Origin: Pseudoalteromonas luteoviolacea | GTDB lineage: Bacteria; Pseudomonadota; Gammaproteobacteria; Enterobacterales; Alteromonadaceae | Reading direction: 5' to 3' | Assembly (NCBI RefSeq): GCF_021654285.1 | Contig: NZ_JAKFZS010000002.1 | Location: forward strand, 124,001-188,000 | Length of the DNA: 64,000 bases | Shown: one piece after another, positions 7,858-17,862 of the stretch | Layout of the letters: every line of letters starts with the position of its first letter | How positions within the stretch are numbered: position 1 is the stretch's first letter | Notes under the pieces: generated by a model | What the model was told of the DNA's origin: nothing | The model's database searches: none | What the model saw: only the letters and a program-made list of their open reading frames with translations | Program-made: the position numbers and the translations under genes

Positions 7858-10800
7858 TGCAATACTCAGAGCTTTTTTGCCAGAGCAACTTTTCTTTTTT
7901 GGAGGGGGCATCTCACCCTGAAGAGCTGGTCAAGCAAGCGCATTTTCTAGGGTATTCAGCGTTGGCGATCACCGATGAATGTTCATTAGCGGGTGTTGTT
8001 CGAGCACATACCTTAATTAAAAACACTGAGCTTAATTTAAAGTTGATTGTGGGCAGTGTGCTGCGTTTTGAGTCGCTCAAGGTCGTATTGCTTTGTCCAA
8101 ATAAAGTCGCTTACAGTGAGTTGTGCCGAGTGATTAGCAATGCCAGGCGCCGAGCGAGCAAAGGAGAATATCAACTTGAAAAGTGGGATCTACTGTCATT
8201 AAAACACTGCTTCATTTTGTGGTTGCCGACAGGTAATAAAGCAGATGAGGAATGGGGAAAATTACTCACGCGCCATCACCAAAAACGGACTTGGATTAGC
8301 GTTCAAAGAGAGTTAAGCAATCTAGAAAAGCAATATACCCAGCACTGCGAAATGCTCTCTGAGCAGTTTGATTTACCTGTGTGTGCGGTGGGTGCTGTGC
8401 TTATGCATGTTGCAAAAAGAAAGCCACTACAAGATGTTTTAAGAGCTATCAAGGCAAATCAAAGTGTTGAAAAAAGCAAAGCAGAGTTATTGGTTAATTG
8501 TGAGCGCGCGATGCGTGCAAAAGACAAAATCGCAAAGTTATTTAAGCCGCAATGGCTGGCTGAAACAAACAAAATAGCCCAGCTATGTGAGTTCAATCTG
8601 GATGAATTACGGTATCAGTATCCGAGCGAGTTGGTACCAAAAGGCCAATCGGCGATGGGCTATCTACGTGAGCTGGTTGAACAGGGTATCAAGCGCCGGT
8701 TTGCAAAAGTTGTACCCAAAGACATTGCCCTGACCATAGAAAAAGAATTGGATTTAATAGAAGAGCTCGATTATCCGTACTTTTTTTTAACGATCTATGA
8801 CGTTGTGATGTTTGCTAAAGCACAGGGTATTTTATATCAAGGGCGAGGATCTGCGGCGAATTCAGTCGTGTGTTATTGCTTGGAGATCACTGCGGTTGAC
8901 CCTCGCCAAGTGGCAGTTCTTTTTGAGCGTTTTATTAGTCGAGAGCGAAATGAGCCACCGGACATTGATGTTGATTTTGAACATCAAAGGCGCGAAGAAG
9001 TGATTCAATATATTTATCAAAAATATGGCCGAAAACGAGCTGCATTGGCCGCGACAGTGATCACTTATCGCTTTAAAAGCGCTGTGCGCGATGTGGGCAA
9101 AGCGCTGGGTATAAGCGAATCGCAACTGACATACTTTATTAAAAATGTTAATCGCCGTGACCGAGGGCTGAATTGGCAGGCGCAAATTGTTGAATTGGGG
9201 CTTGAGCCTGACTCGTTAAAAGGTGCGCAGTTTATTGAGCTGGTCAATGAAATAATGGGTTTTCCAAGACATCTATCCCAGCATGTTGGAGGCTTTGTGA
9301 TTTCTGCAGGTCCTTTGCATGATCTAGTTCCGATTGAAAATGCGTCTATGCCTGAGCGCACTGTGATCCAATGGGATAAAGATGATTTAGAAAGCCTTGC
9401 TCTGCTAAAAGTGGACGTATTGGCATTGGGTATGCTCAGCGCGATTAGAAAAACATTTGAGCTAGTTAAAAAACACACCAAGCAATGTTTGAGTATTGCG
9501 AAACTGACTCGGTTACAAGATGACCCCAAAGTCTATGAGATGATACAAAAAGCAGACACTGTGGGGGTATTTCAAATTGAGTCTCGTGCGCAGATGAGCA
9601 TGCTCCCAAGGTTAAAGCCCCGTTGTTATTATGATTTGGTCGTGCAAATCGCCATTGTGCGACCAGGGCCAATTCAAGGTGATATGGTGCACCCTTATTT
9701 AAAGCGTCGTCGTGGTGAAGAGAAAATCTCTTACCCATCTAAGGCAGTTAAGGCAGTGTTGGAACGGACTTTAGGAGTGCCTATTTTTCAAGAGCAAGTG
9801 ATCAAGCTCGCTATGGTGGCAGCTGGGTTTACAGGGGGGGAAGCCGATCAGTTAAGGCGGGCAATGGCATCTTGGAAAAAAACCGGTGAGCTGATGCAGT
9901 TTAAAGATAAGCTACTAACAGGTATGACTGAACGAGGCTATGAACATCAGTTTGCGGAGCGTATTTTTGAGCAGATCTGCGGGTTTGGGGAGTATGGTTT
10001 CCCTGAAAGTCATTCGGCCTCTTTTGCTGTGTTAGCGTATGCGTCCTCTTGGCTTAAATATTATTATCCGGCCATGTTTTATACCTCTTTACTCAACAGT
10101 TTGCCGATGGGGTTTTATAGTGCGTCGCAGCTGCTTCAGGATGCAAAGCGTCATCATGTCACTATTCTTCCTGTTTGCGTGAATCAATCAAGTTATGACC
10201 ATACGGTTTGCCAGTTTGAAGGGCGATGGGCGATTCAATTAGGGCTTAGAATAGTGAAAGGGCTGAATCAAACAATGGCAACCTTGATAGTGGATGAACG
10301 TCCTAAACAGGGTTTTTCCAGTATCCAGAGCTTGTGTGAGTTAGGGGTAGATAAAGGCACACTTGAGCGTCTTGCATCGGCCAATGCGTTAAAACAGTTT
10401 AGCGATAATAGATATCAAGCTCGATGGCAGTTGATGAACCAAGAAACGACACTGCCGCTTTTTAGTGACTTGCCTTTGTTGCAAACCTCGCAGATTCAAA
10501 CGCCAAGTGAATTTGAGGATTTATTGGAAGATCAGACATCTACTGGGGTTAGCTTGAATAAACACCCGATCACTTTACTGGATGAACAAGGCAAGCTGAG
10601 TGCATTTACGCGCATGAATGCGCTTTGTAAAAAACAGCATAAAAGCTTGGTCACTGTAATAGGCGTTGTCACAGGGAAACAGTCACCTGGAACCGCAGCG
10701 GGCGTGACTTTTTTTACTCTTGAAGATGATACGGGAAATATTAATGTTGTGGTGTGGGCTGGCACTGCGCGGGCTCAAAAGCAGGCTTATTTGGGGGCAA

Positions 10801-10925
10801 AGTTACTAGAAGTTAAAGGAATTGTAGAAAAGGAAGGGGAGGTTATCCATGTTATTGCAGGTAGGCTGATTGACCAAAGCCAGTTATTGCAAGGCTTTGA
10901 AAGCAAGTCTAGGAACTTTCATTAA
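7857..10925 (+). CDS. dnaE2: Error-prone DNA polymerase DnaE2 (ImuC)
   Basis: C-family DNA polymerase of the DnaE2/ImuC type, 1022 aa, which performs mutagenic translesion synthesis with ImuA and ImuB. The N-terminal PHP domain (about residues 1-200; SNFSFLEGASHPEEL, ALAITDE) is followed by the palm. The palm has the catalytic PDIDVDF at 368-374 and GRGSAANSVVCYCL ahead of it. The fingers follow (PGPIQGDMVHPYLKRR, FQEQVIKLA, FPESHSASFA), then a helix-hairpin-helix region and a C-terminal OB fold (VIGVVTGKQSPGTA...FFTLEDDTGNINVVVW). The start is coupled to imuB by a one-base overlap. All expected motifs look intact, so it should be active. Confidence 0.95.
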   Translation: MQYSELFCQSNFSFLEGASHPEELVKQAHFLGYSALAITDECSLAGVVRAHTLIKNTELNLKLIVGSVLRFESLKVVLLCPNKVAYSELCRVISNARRRASKGEYQLEKWDLLSLKHCFILWLPTGNKADEEWGKLLTRHHQKRTWISVQRELSNLEKQYTQHCEMLSEQFDLPVCAVGAVLMHVAKRKPLQDVLRAIKANQSVEKSKAELLVNCERAMRAKDKIAKLFKPQWLAETNKIAQLCEFNLDELRYQYPSELVPKGQSAMGYLRELVEQGIKRRFAKVVPKDIALTIEKELDLIEELDYPYFFLTIYDVVMFAKAQGILYQGRGSAANSVVCYCLEITAVDPRQVAVLFERFISRERNEPPDIDVDFEHQRREEVIQYIYQKYGRKRAALAATVITYRFKSAVRDVGKALGISESQLTYFIKNVNRRDRGLNWQAQIVELGLEPDSLKGAQFIELVNEIMGFPRHLSQHVGGFVISAGPLHDLVPIENASMPERTVIQWDKDDLESLALLKVDVLALGMLSAIRKTFELVKKHTKQCLSIAKLTRLQDDPKVYEMIQKADTVGVFQIESRAQMSMLPRLKPRCYYDLVVQIAIVRPGPIQGDMVHPYLKRRRGEEKISYPSKAVKAVLERTLGVPIFQEQVIKLAMVAAGFTGGEADQLRRAMASWKKTGELMQFKDKLLTGMTERGYEHQFAERIFEQICGFGEYGFPESHSASFAVLAYASSWLKYYYPAMFYTSLLNSLPMGFYSASQLLQDAKRHHVTILPVCVNQSSYDHTVCQFEGRWAIQLGLRIVKGLNQTMATLIVDERPKQGFSSIQSLCELGVDKGTLERLASANALKQFSDNRYQARWQLMNQETTLPLFSDLPLLQTSQIQTPSEFEDLLEDQTSTGVSLNKHPITLLDEQGKLSAFTRMNALCKKQHKSLVTVIGVVTGKQSPGTAAGVTFFTLEDDTGNINVVVWAGTARAQKQAYLGAKLLEVKGIVEKEGEVIHVIAGRLIDQSQLLQGFESKSRNFH

Positions 10926-11056
10926 ACTTTTTCAAAATTAATTTCAGTAGCGTGTTATTTTTTGTTTTTTATTGCGTTTTTTAAATCAAATAAGGTCGTT
11001 TATTTAATGTAATGAGAGAGCTCTTATTAGTATTACGCAGTAGGAGTCGCATTTAG

Positions 11057-11446
11057 CGCAAAACGACAGGACTCGTTTGTGACGTAAAGCGACAGGATTC
11101 GTTTGTGACGTAAAGCGACAGGATTTGTTTGTGACGTAAAGCGACAGGACTCGTGTATGGCGTAAAGCGGCAGGATTCGTGTATGGCGTAAAGCGGCAGG
11201 ATTCGTGTATGGCGTAAAGCGGCAGGACTCGTGTATGGCGTAAAGCGGCAGGACTCGTGTATGGCGTAAAGCGGCAGGATTCGTGTATGACGCAAAGCGG
11301 CAGGATTCGTGTATGACGCAAAGCGGCAGGACTCGTGTATGACGTAAAGCGACAGGATTTGTTTGTGACGTAAAACGGCAGGATTCGTGTATGGCGTAAA
11401 ACGACAGGATTCGAATATTGATTAAAACGAAGGGATTCGTTTTATT
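11057..11446. repeat. 26-bp tandem repeat array, about 15 units
   Basis: Head-to-tail units of exactly 26 bp with no spacers. The consensus is CGTAAAGCGGCAGG followed by ATTCGTGTATGG. Units begin at 11057, 11083, 11109 and so on through 11369 and 11395; the last two (11395 and 11421) are degraded. Central units at 11161-11264 are nearly identical, while the flanks carry shared variants (GCGACAGG, TTTGTGA), the usual pattern of an array that expands from the middle. Because 26 is not a multiple of 3 and the unit has no stop on the minus strand, all three minus frames read open; I do not regard these as genes. Function is unknown. Confidence 0.95.
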
Positions 11447-11494
11447 GCGCCTTGTCAGCTTCAAGCGCTAATTTTTTATATAAGGAATATAACT

Positions 11495-11794
11495 ATGACT
11501 GATTTCATTCGTGAAGTGGTGGCAACGATGCTTTTTGTTGTTGCGATTGTGGCACTTTATATTCTTTTTTCGGCAGGCTTTAATCTTATTTTCTGCTTAT
11601 TAATCCCTATTAGCTTTGTGAGCGCATATTTTATCTGGCCAAAGCGTGAAAGCCGTGAAAAAGGTAGTACTGCGTTAGATATCCTCGAAGCGATAGTTCT
11701 GTTTCCTGTTGAATGCTTTATTTGGATCTCACGTTTGTTATATCGCTTATTGGGTTTTCTTGTGATAGACAAAGATGGCAGCGACTTAGATTAA
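11495..11794 (+). CDS. Small membrane protein, uncharacterised
   Basis: A 99-aa protein I do not recognise. A good ribosome site (AAGGA, 7 bases ahead) supports the ATG at 11495. Residues of about 8-28 and 30-48 form one or two hydrophobic helices ending at YFIWPKRESREK, a positive cytoplasmic loop. A third hydrophobic stretch lies at about 65-91 (AIVLFPVECFIWISRLLYRLLGFLVI), ending in an acidic tail. It sits alone between the tandem repeat array and the propeller sensor kinase, with about 120 bases to the latter. No function can be assigned. Confidence 0.7.
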   Translation: MTDFIREVVATMLFVVAIVALYILFSAGFNLIFCLLIPISFVSAYFIWPKRESREKGSTALDILEAIVLFPVECFIWISRLLYRLLGFLVIDKDGSDLD

Positions 11795-11913
11795 CCTGCA
11801 ATCACTCATATAACATCTCTGTCTGCTGATTTCTTTTCAACTTTCTATCCCTTATCTATACTCAATAGCTGTGTGAGCTTTACCTTCGTTGAACTTTTCA
11901 AGCGGATATTGCA

Positions 11914-14900
11914 GTGAACGCCAGTGTGACCTTTCGACTTTTAAATTTTTTTATCTTCACATTCTGTGTACTTTTTTCTTGTGTTGTCTCTGCAAATGAT
12001 GGCTTTAACTCAAAAAAGCTTAATAGTTCTTTTTTTGATTTAGGGGAATTGATTTTTCATCAGGTCGGGGACAGTGACAAGATCCCTAAGGGGGTTATCA
12101 CAGCGATGGTACAAGACCAGCGTGGCTTTATATGGATTGGTACGCAGACAGGTTTAATACGCTACGATGGCTACAGGTTTAAGCTTTTTGAATATAAGCA
12201 GAATGATCCAAACTCTTTATCTGGTGATTTTATCCGCACGCTTTGGGTAGGGCATGATGATAAGATTTGGATTGGTACTTTCTCTGATGGGGTTACTGTT
12301 TTTGACCCTAAAACTCTTTTGTTCAATCATTTCAAACATATCCCCTCTAACCAAGAAAGCCTTTCTAACAATAACATTCGCGCGTTGGTTGGTAATGGGG
12401 AAGGAGATATTTTTGTTGGAAGCAATCAGGGGCTTAATTATATCCATGGGCTTTCAGGGACTGTGACTCGGGTAGAAAAAGTGAGAGGGTGTGAAGCTCC
12501 TTTTAAAACTTCTCGAATACGTTCTTTATTGCTCGATGAAAAGCGTTTTCTGTGGGTAGGGACTACATCGGGGTTATGCAGAATTTCACTGCCTTTAGAT
12601 AGCTCCAATTGGAGTTCGCAGTTACAAGGGGTCACTTATAAAGAGTTTAACGGACATAATGTGTTTCGTCTTTTTCAAGCTTCAGATGGTAATGTTTGGG
12701 TCGGAACGACAGATCATGGTGCTGCACGTATCAGCCAAGCTCTTTCAAAAGTAGATTGGTTAGGATATGAAGCTAAATCTTCTGAGGCGCGAAGCACTAA
12801 ATGGATTAATGGCATTATACAGCCGAATCAAAATGAAATTTGGTTAGGCACATCGGCAAATGGAGTAATTGTTGTTAACGCAAGTACTATGCAAGTACAG
12901 AGACATATACGCCATGAACCTCTGAACGAACACAGTATTCGGCTTGATTCATTAGGGGCTATGTTAGTAGACGACTCAGGGGTTATCTGGGTTGGCACTT
13001 GGGGGGGAGGGTTGAGCCGCTATAACCCACACAATAGGGCATTTAGAAAAGTGACGCATCATTTAGATAAAACGAACACGCTAAGCCATAATGATGTCAG
13101 GGGCTTCGTTGAACTAGATAATGGCTTGGTTTGGGTTGGTACAGCACAAACAGGCATTGATGTGATAGACCCGAATAACGGTGTGATCAGAAGCATTCGC
13201 CCCGAACCAAACAATCCCGTTGCTTTAGCCGACGGATATATCAGGGCTATGTATCAAACTCAAGATGGCAGTATATGGATTGGAACAACAAATAAAGGAT
13301 TACATAAATTTATACAAGAGACGTCTGAATTTCAGCGATTTTCGAAACAACATGGGTTGCCGAGTGTTCAAGTTGTATCTCTTATAGAGGCACCCTCAGG
13401 TTTATTATGGCTTGGCACTGGCGAGGGGCTGGCTGTGATGAATATTGAAACTAATCAAATTGAATCATTATCTGAGTATATAGGACATGACTTGATAGAG
13501 GGTAAATCTATCATTAACTTTGCTTATGATGGCAAGTTTCAGTTATGGGTGGGCACTCATAACGGGTTATTTGTCATTTATTTGAATGAAAAACGAGTTA
13601 TTGAAATTAGTGAAGCAGCGGGGACAGCACAAAATTTATCTGATAACTATATAAATAGCTTGCTCTTTGATAAGGAACAAAATCTGGTTGTTGCAACATC
13701 CCATGGATTGGACCGTCTAGTTGACTTTGATGGACGTACCGCCAAGTTTGAATCCTTAAATCAACTAGTTGGCAGGCCAAGTAGCACCGCGGGTAATTTA
13801 TTGGAAGATAAGCAGGGGCGGTTATGGAATGGATATGGATGGTTAGACCCTGATAAACGGACTTGGGAGGATCTGTCAAATGCAGATGATTGGGATGTTG
13901 GTACTATGTGGACAGGTGCATATTTAAAACTGCGTGATGGCACTATGTTATATGGTGGTACAAAGGGAGTATTATTATTGCGACCAGACCTTTGGGAAAG
14001 CTGGGAATATCATCCAAAATTGGTGATTAGTGAGCTAGAAATTAATAATCAGACTATCCCCATTCCAGAACACTTAGTTTTACCAGCTACTACGAAAAGT
14101 TTTTCCGTTGAATTTGCAGCATTGGACTTTACATCTTCTGAACTTAAATATGCATATAAACTTGAAGGCTTTGATGAGGGCTGGATCCATACAGGTGCCT
14201 CAAAAAGGCGAATTAGCTATACTCGTCTTCCTCCTGGAGATTATAAATTACATATAAAGGGCACGAACCGTAAGGGTATTTGGAGTGACCATCAAGTTAT
14301 CTTGAGCATAGAGCAGTTACCTAAGTGGTTTGAAACTGTGTGGTCTAAGTTTTTTCTATTTGCACTGTTTTTAGCTCTTTTTTATGGTTTTTATCGCTGG
14401 CGTATCCGCGAGTTAACGATGCGGCAAACAGTGCTAGATTCATTGGTGCAATCTCGTACCGAAAATATTTCAATGCTTGGTACTATTGGTCAGGAAATCA
14501 CCTCGACTTTGCACTTAGGTTCAGTATTAGATCGGGTATATAAACATGTTAACAAGCTAATGAATGCAGATGTCTTTGTGGTGGGGATTTTGGATTTGCC
14601 AAGTCAAAGAATTTTATGCCAATTGGCAATAGAGCAAGGAGAAAAATTAACGCCTTTTGAGTACTCGCTCACTGACCTACGCCGACCCGCTGTTTGGTGT
14701 ATCAATAATCAAAAAGAATTGGTGGTTAATCGAATTGAGGAGTTGAAACAGTATGTGGAATATGTGGCAGCACCTGTGAGCGGGGCTAATACAGAGTCGT
14801 TAATTTATTTGCCCCTTATTATTGATAAACATGTTTTAGGTTGTATTACTGTACAGAGCTTTAAACCGGCCGCATTTAATGATAATGATGTGCAAATGCT

Positions 14901-15780
14901 ACGTACCATTGCCAATTACACTGCAATTGCATTGGCTAATGCGGAGTCAGTGGAAAAACTAGAGACTACTTTTACCCAGCTCAAGGAAGCCCATGACAAC
15001 CTTCAGCAAACACAAGAGCAATTGGTCCAGCAGGAAAAGATGGCGAGTTTGGGACGTTTGGTATCTGGCGTTGCTCACGAGATCAATACGCCATTAGGTA
15101 TTAGTATTACAGCGAGCTCACATGCAATGAAAGAGCTGGGCGAATGCCAAGGGTTATTTGATAGCAGCAAGCTGACAAAAAGAAAACTGCACTCATTTCT
15201 TGAGGTGATGAGCGAAAGTTTGTACTTACTTGAGTCGAATTTATCTCGAGCCGCGCAGTTGGTTAAAAACTTTAAGCAAGTTGCTGTCGATCAATCGATA
15301 GAGGAGCGTGGGGAGGTCAATCTTGGCCAATATCTTGAAGATATCTTGATGAGCTTAAGGCCAAAATGGAAGCATACTGAGATAGTTGTGGAAACTAACT
15401 TTGATGATGGGATTGTGTTGTCGACTTACCCTGGTGCAATTGCGCAAGTGCTGACAAATCTGATTGAAAACTCCGTGCGCCATGGCTTTGAAGAGGGCAA
15501 GCATGCAGGCAAAATAGAAATTAGCTTGCAACATAAAGCCTCACATATTGAGTGGCGCTTTGTTGACAATGGGGTGGGCATGAGTAAAGAAACGTTGGCA
15601 AAGGTGTTTGACCCATTTTATACCACAAGGCGCAGTGCGGGTGGAACGGGGTTGGGTATGCATATCGTCTACAATATTGTGACGCAAAAGCTACATGGCG
15701 AGATAACTTGTCAAAGTGCGCATCATCAAGGGTGTCAGTTTGGTATTAAACTGCCTATGAGCAATTCAACAGTAGGTTAA
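11914..15780 (+). CDS. Two-component propeller sensor histidine kinase
   Basis: A 1288-aa membrane sensor kinase. A signal or anchor sequence (about 1-27) leads into a long periplasmic region of repeated two-component propeller blades (phrases such as GFIWIGTQTGLIRYDG, KIWIGTFSDGV, VIWVGTWGGGLSRY), enough for two beta-propellers. A Y_Y_Y-type domain (about 710-800, SVEFAALDF, LPPGDYKLHIKG) precedes one transmembrane helix at about 810-828. Inside the cell follow a GAF domain (about 865-1010), a short coiled coil and a kinase core with phosphorylatable His1055 (HEINTPLG), N box (LIENSVRHG), DNGVGM and GGTGLGMHIV. There is no receiver domain, so it needs a separate response regulator, and none is adjacent. 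Start is GTG with a weak ribosome site. Polysaccharide sensing is typical for such propellers. Confidence 0.9.
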   Translation: MNASVTFRLLNFFIFTFCVLFSCVVSANDGFNSKKLNSSFFDLGELIFHQVGDSDKIPKGVITAMVQDQRGFIWIGTQTGLIRYDGYRFKLFEYKQNDPNSLSGDFIRTLWVGHDDKIWIGTFSDGVTVFDPKTLLFNHFKHIPSNQESLSNNNIRALVGNGEGDIFVGSNQGLNYIHGLSGTVTRVEKVRGCEAPFKTSRIRSLLLDEKRFLWVGTTSGLCRISLPLDSSNWSSQLQGVTYKEFNGHNVFRLFQASDGNVWVGTTDHGAARISQALSKVDWLGYEAKSSEARSTKWINGIIQPNQNEIWLGTSANGVIVVNASTMQVQRHIRHEPLNEHSIRLDSLGAMLVDDSGVIWVGTWGGGLSRYNPHNRAFRKVTHHLDKTNTLSHNDVRGFVELDNGLVWVGTAQTGIDVIDPNNGVIRSIRPEPNNPVALADGYIRAMYQTQDGSIWIGTTNKGLHKFIQETSEFQRFSKQHGLPSVQVVSLIEAPSGLLWLGTGEGLAVMNIETNQIESLSEYIGHDLIEGKSIINFAYDGKFQLWVGTHNGLFVIYLNEKRVIEISEAAGTAQNLSDNYINSLLFDKEQNLVVATSHGLDRLVDFDGRTAKFESLNQLVGRPSSTAGNLLEDKQGRLWNGYGWLDPDKRTWEDLSNADDWDVGTMWTGAYLKLRDGTMLYGGTKGVLLLRPDLWESWEYHPKLVISELEINNQTIPIPEHLVLPATTKSFSVEFAALDFTSSELKYAYKLEGFDEGWIHTGASKRRISYTRLPPGDYKLHIKGTNRKGIWSDHQVILSIEQLPKWFETVWSKFFLFALFLALFYGFYRWRIRELTMRQTVLDSLVQSRTENISMLGTIGQEITSTLHLGSVLDRVYKHVNKLMNADVFVVGILDLPSQRILCQLAIEQGEKLTPFEYSLTDLRRPAVWCINNQKELVVNRIEELKQYVEYVAAPVSGANTESLIYLPLIIDKHVLGCITVQSFKPAAFNDNDVQMLRTIANYTAIALANAESVEKLETTFTQLKEAHDNLQQTQEQLVQQEKMASLGRLVSGVAHEINTPLGISITASSHAMKELGECQGLFDSSKLTKRKLHSFLEVMSESLYLLESNLSRAAQLVKNFKQVAVDQSIEERGEVNLGQYLEDILMSLRPKWKHTEIVVETNFDDGIVLSTYPGAIAQVLTNLIENSVRHGFEEGKHAGKIEISLQHKASHIEWRFVDNGVGMSKETLAKVFDPFYTTRRSAGGTGLGMHIVYNIVTQKLHGEITCQSAHHQGCQFGIKLPMSNSTVG

Positions 15781-15817
15781 ACAAACTGACCCCGCTTGTA
15801 TCCATTAAAGCTGTAAT

Positions 15818-16483
15818 TTAACGGTAGTCTTCTTCATCAAAATACAGGTGCTTTAACGTTCCGCAATTTACGAATTTATACATTAGCTCTGAGCTTTTAG
15901 GCACGCGCTTTGACGTTTTGAATTTCTGCATACATGCATTGGTTAAATCAACAAAAATCAAGTGATTAAAACTCGGTGGCTGGGTTAATTTATGAATGTA
16001 GATCCGTTCAGATTTATTGATCTCAATACTGTCATACTCTTGCCATTGAGATGCTGCGGGTAAATCTTTTAATTTGCGTGCATACAGTTTTTTGCTAAAA
16101 ACAATGGTGCGATCACTGTAGACTTTAAAGCCGTCGCGTTTGTAGTGGCCTTCATACACATCGGCGACAATATTGACTTCTTCACCTCGCTCTAGACGTT
16201 GCAAGTTGAAAGGCTTTGGCTTAATGGTGATGAGATCTGAATCTCTGACAAGGTTTAAAAAGGCGACGTCTGGGTTATCAATCTGATACACAATTTGAAT
16301 ATCACTGGGTAATTTGTAAGACGCAAAGTTGGTGGCGTAGATTTTGGAACCGCGATTCATCAGTACCATACCATGCTCACCTTGATAAGCAGGGTTTAAA
16401 GGCGGGAGTTCTTTTTTTTCTTCTTTTGCGAGCGCAATAAAGCTAAAAGCAAAGATGAGCGTGAACAGAAAATTTTTTTTCAT
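15818..16483 (-). CDS. Exported protein, uncharacterised
   Basis: A 221-aa protein I do not recognise. The ATG at 16483 is chosen because it has AAGGAAA upstream and gives a signal peptide (MKKNFLFTLIFAFSFIALA). A longer in-frame extension would run back into the preceding diguanylate cyclase gene. The mature part is rich in beta-prone and charged segments, with two late cysteines (NACMQKF, VNCGTL) that could form a disulfide. It follows the GGDEF gene on the same strand with about 97 bases between and converges on the sensor kinase. Confidence 0.6.
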   Translation of the reverse strand: MKKNFLFTLIFAFSFIALAKEEKKELPPLNPAYQGEHGMVLMNRGSKIYATNFASYKLPSDIQIVYQIDNPDVAFLNLVRDSDLITIKPKPFNLQRLERGEEVNIVADVYEGHYKRDGFKVYSDRTIVFSKKLYARKLKDLPAASQWQEYDSIEINKSERIYIHKLTQPPSFNHLIFVDLTNACMQKFKTSKRVPKSSELMYKFVNCGTLKHLYFDEEDYR

Positions 16484-16580
16484 GGTATTTCCTTTGTGCT
16501 TCGGTCTTGGGCTGAGTATAGCAAGTGTTCGGTGAAGCGCTACATCAGCCATTTTGACTATCTGGGGAGTAAATATCAGG

Positions 16581-17618
16581 TTAGGCTGCCACGTCTTCGA
16601 TACGGTTGTGATGTAAGTTGTACTGACAAACTCTGTCTCGGCCACGCTGCTTGGCAGCATACAAAGCTTTGTCGGCGCAGTTCATCCATTTTGTTTGTGT
16701 CAGGTCATCAGCACTTGCACATAAGCCCAAACTGACGGTGATCGTTTGATTATCCAGTAGAGCAAGAGATTTGATATTTGCCCTGAGTTTTTGTGCAACT
16801 TTTTGCGCAGTCTTGAGATCTGTATTTGGGAGTAATACGACGAACTCCTCTCCACCGACGCGAAACAGTAAATCCGTTTCCCTGATCTGTTCGCGAATAT
16901 CAGACACCAAGTTGATAAGTACTTCGTCACCTTTTGCGTGACCATATACGTCGTTTATTTGCTTAAAATGGTCCACATCAATCATGATTAATGTCGAGTC
17001 ATAGTGGTAGTGCACCTTATTTGCTAACGCATCTTTCAAAAAAAGGTTGAGCTGTCTTCTGTTCAGCGCCCCTGTGAGGGCGTCTTTGCTTGACTCCTCT
17101 TTTAATAGCGTGTGCAGGGCATCAATATGTTTAAGTAATAAGTGGACTGAGCAAGCCGTGAGTAAATAGGCAAAGAAAAACCTCAGCGCATCTGCCATGT
17201 CATAATTTAAAAACACATAGGTGGTTGCGGTGAGTAGTAATGCACAATTAAAGAGAATGGATGTGGCCAATGGAAATGCGAAGCTGATGATAATACTCAC
17301 AGGAAATACCCAAAAGATGGTGCCAGCCCCCAAGGTAAAAAGCGATAACGCGACACATGATATGGCCAAAGTAGCAATTATATGCTCATGAATGGGCAAG
17401 GCGTGGCCTTTAATTAATGCGTTTGCATCAGCAATGAAAGCGCATACAAAAATCAATATGAGCGCACCGAGGGCATGCTCACCGACAATCAGGTTTTTGA
17501 TTGCTAAGGGGGTAAACACCGCTAAAATGATTAAAGATAAAAGCGGAAACACTCTGCCTTTACCATCAAAATAGGTGTTTAAACGCAGCGAATACTGACT
17601 GTTATTTTTTGCTGGCAC
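16581..17618 (-). CDS. Membrane-bound diguanylate cyclase
   Basis: A GGDEF protein of 345 aa that should make cyclic di-GMP from two GTP. The first about 165 residues hold five or six hydrophobic helices, a membrane sensor region of no family I can name. The catalytic domain (about 175-340) has the intact active site GGEEF at 255-259. The inhibitory I-site RETD (247-250) lies the canonical five residues upstream, so both catalysis and product inhibition are expected. Metal-site DVDHFKQIND is also present. Start is GTG with GAGAG eight bases upstream. No EAL domain is attached. Confidence 0.92.
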   Translation of the reverse strand: MPAKNNSQYSLRLNTYFDGKGRVFPLLSLIILAVFTPLAIKNLIVGEHALGALILIFVCAFIADANALIKGHALPIHEHIIATLAISCVALSLFTLGAGTIFWVFPVSIIISFAFPLATSILFNCALLLTATTYVFLNYDMADALRFFFAYLLTACSVHLLLKHIDALHTLLKEESSKDALTGALNRRQLNLFLKDALANKVHYHYDSTLIMIDVDHFKQINDVYGHAKGDEVLINLVSDIREQIRETDLLFRVGGEEFVVLLPNTDLKTAQKVAQKLRANIKSLALLDNQTITVSLGLCASADDLTQTKWMNCADKALYAAKQRGRDRVCQYNLHHNRIEDVAA

Positions 17619-17862
17619 GCGACATACTCTCTACCATAAATTATGCACTGTCACCCTTATAAATATATATAGTTTATTCTTACTTTAAAGGGTTTTTGTG
17701 TTAATTATTTGGTAATTATTTGTGTCGTTAATACAGTGGGATTATCAGGAGCAAACTCGTGCTGAAATGATTTGTGCTGTTTATGTGCTTTGGTTGCTGC
17801 CAATTTACAGCGGATTGTTCAGTATATAAGTTCGAAGAGTCGATGACTTGCTGTCAGAATAC

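Noticed and set aside
7128-7911. Several antisense and frame-shadow ORFs over imuB
   Set aside because: They run opposite or out of frame to a strongly supported gene, with no motif.
11057-11446. CRISPR array
   Set aside because: Units are contiguous without spacers, and no cas gene is present.
11004-11464. Overlapping minus-strand ORFs of 80 to 143 codons across the tandem repeat array
   Set aside because: They are a by-product of the stop-free 26-bp unit, read in all three frames. None has a ribosome site or a recognisable fold.
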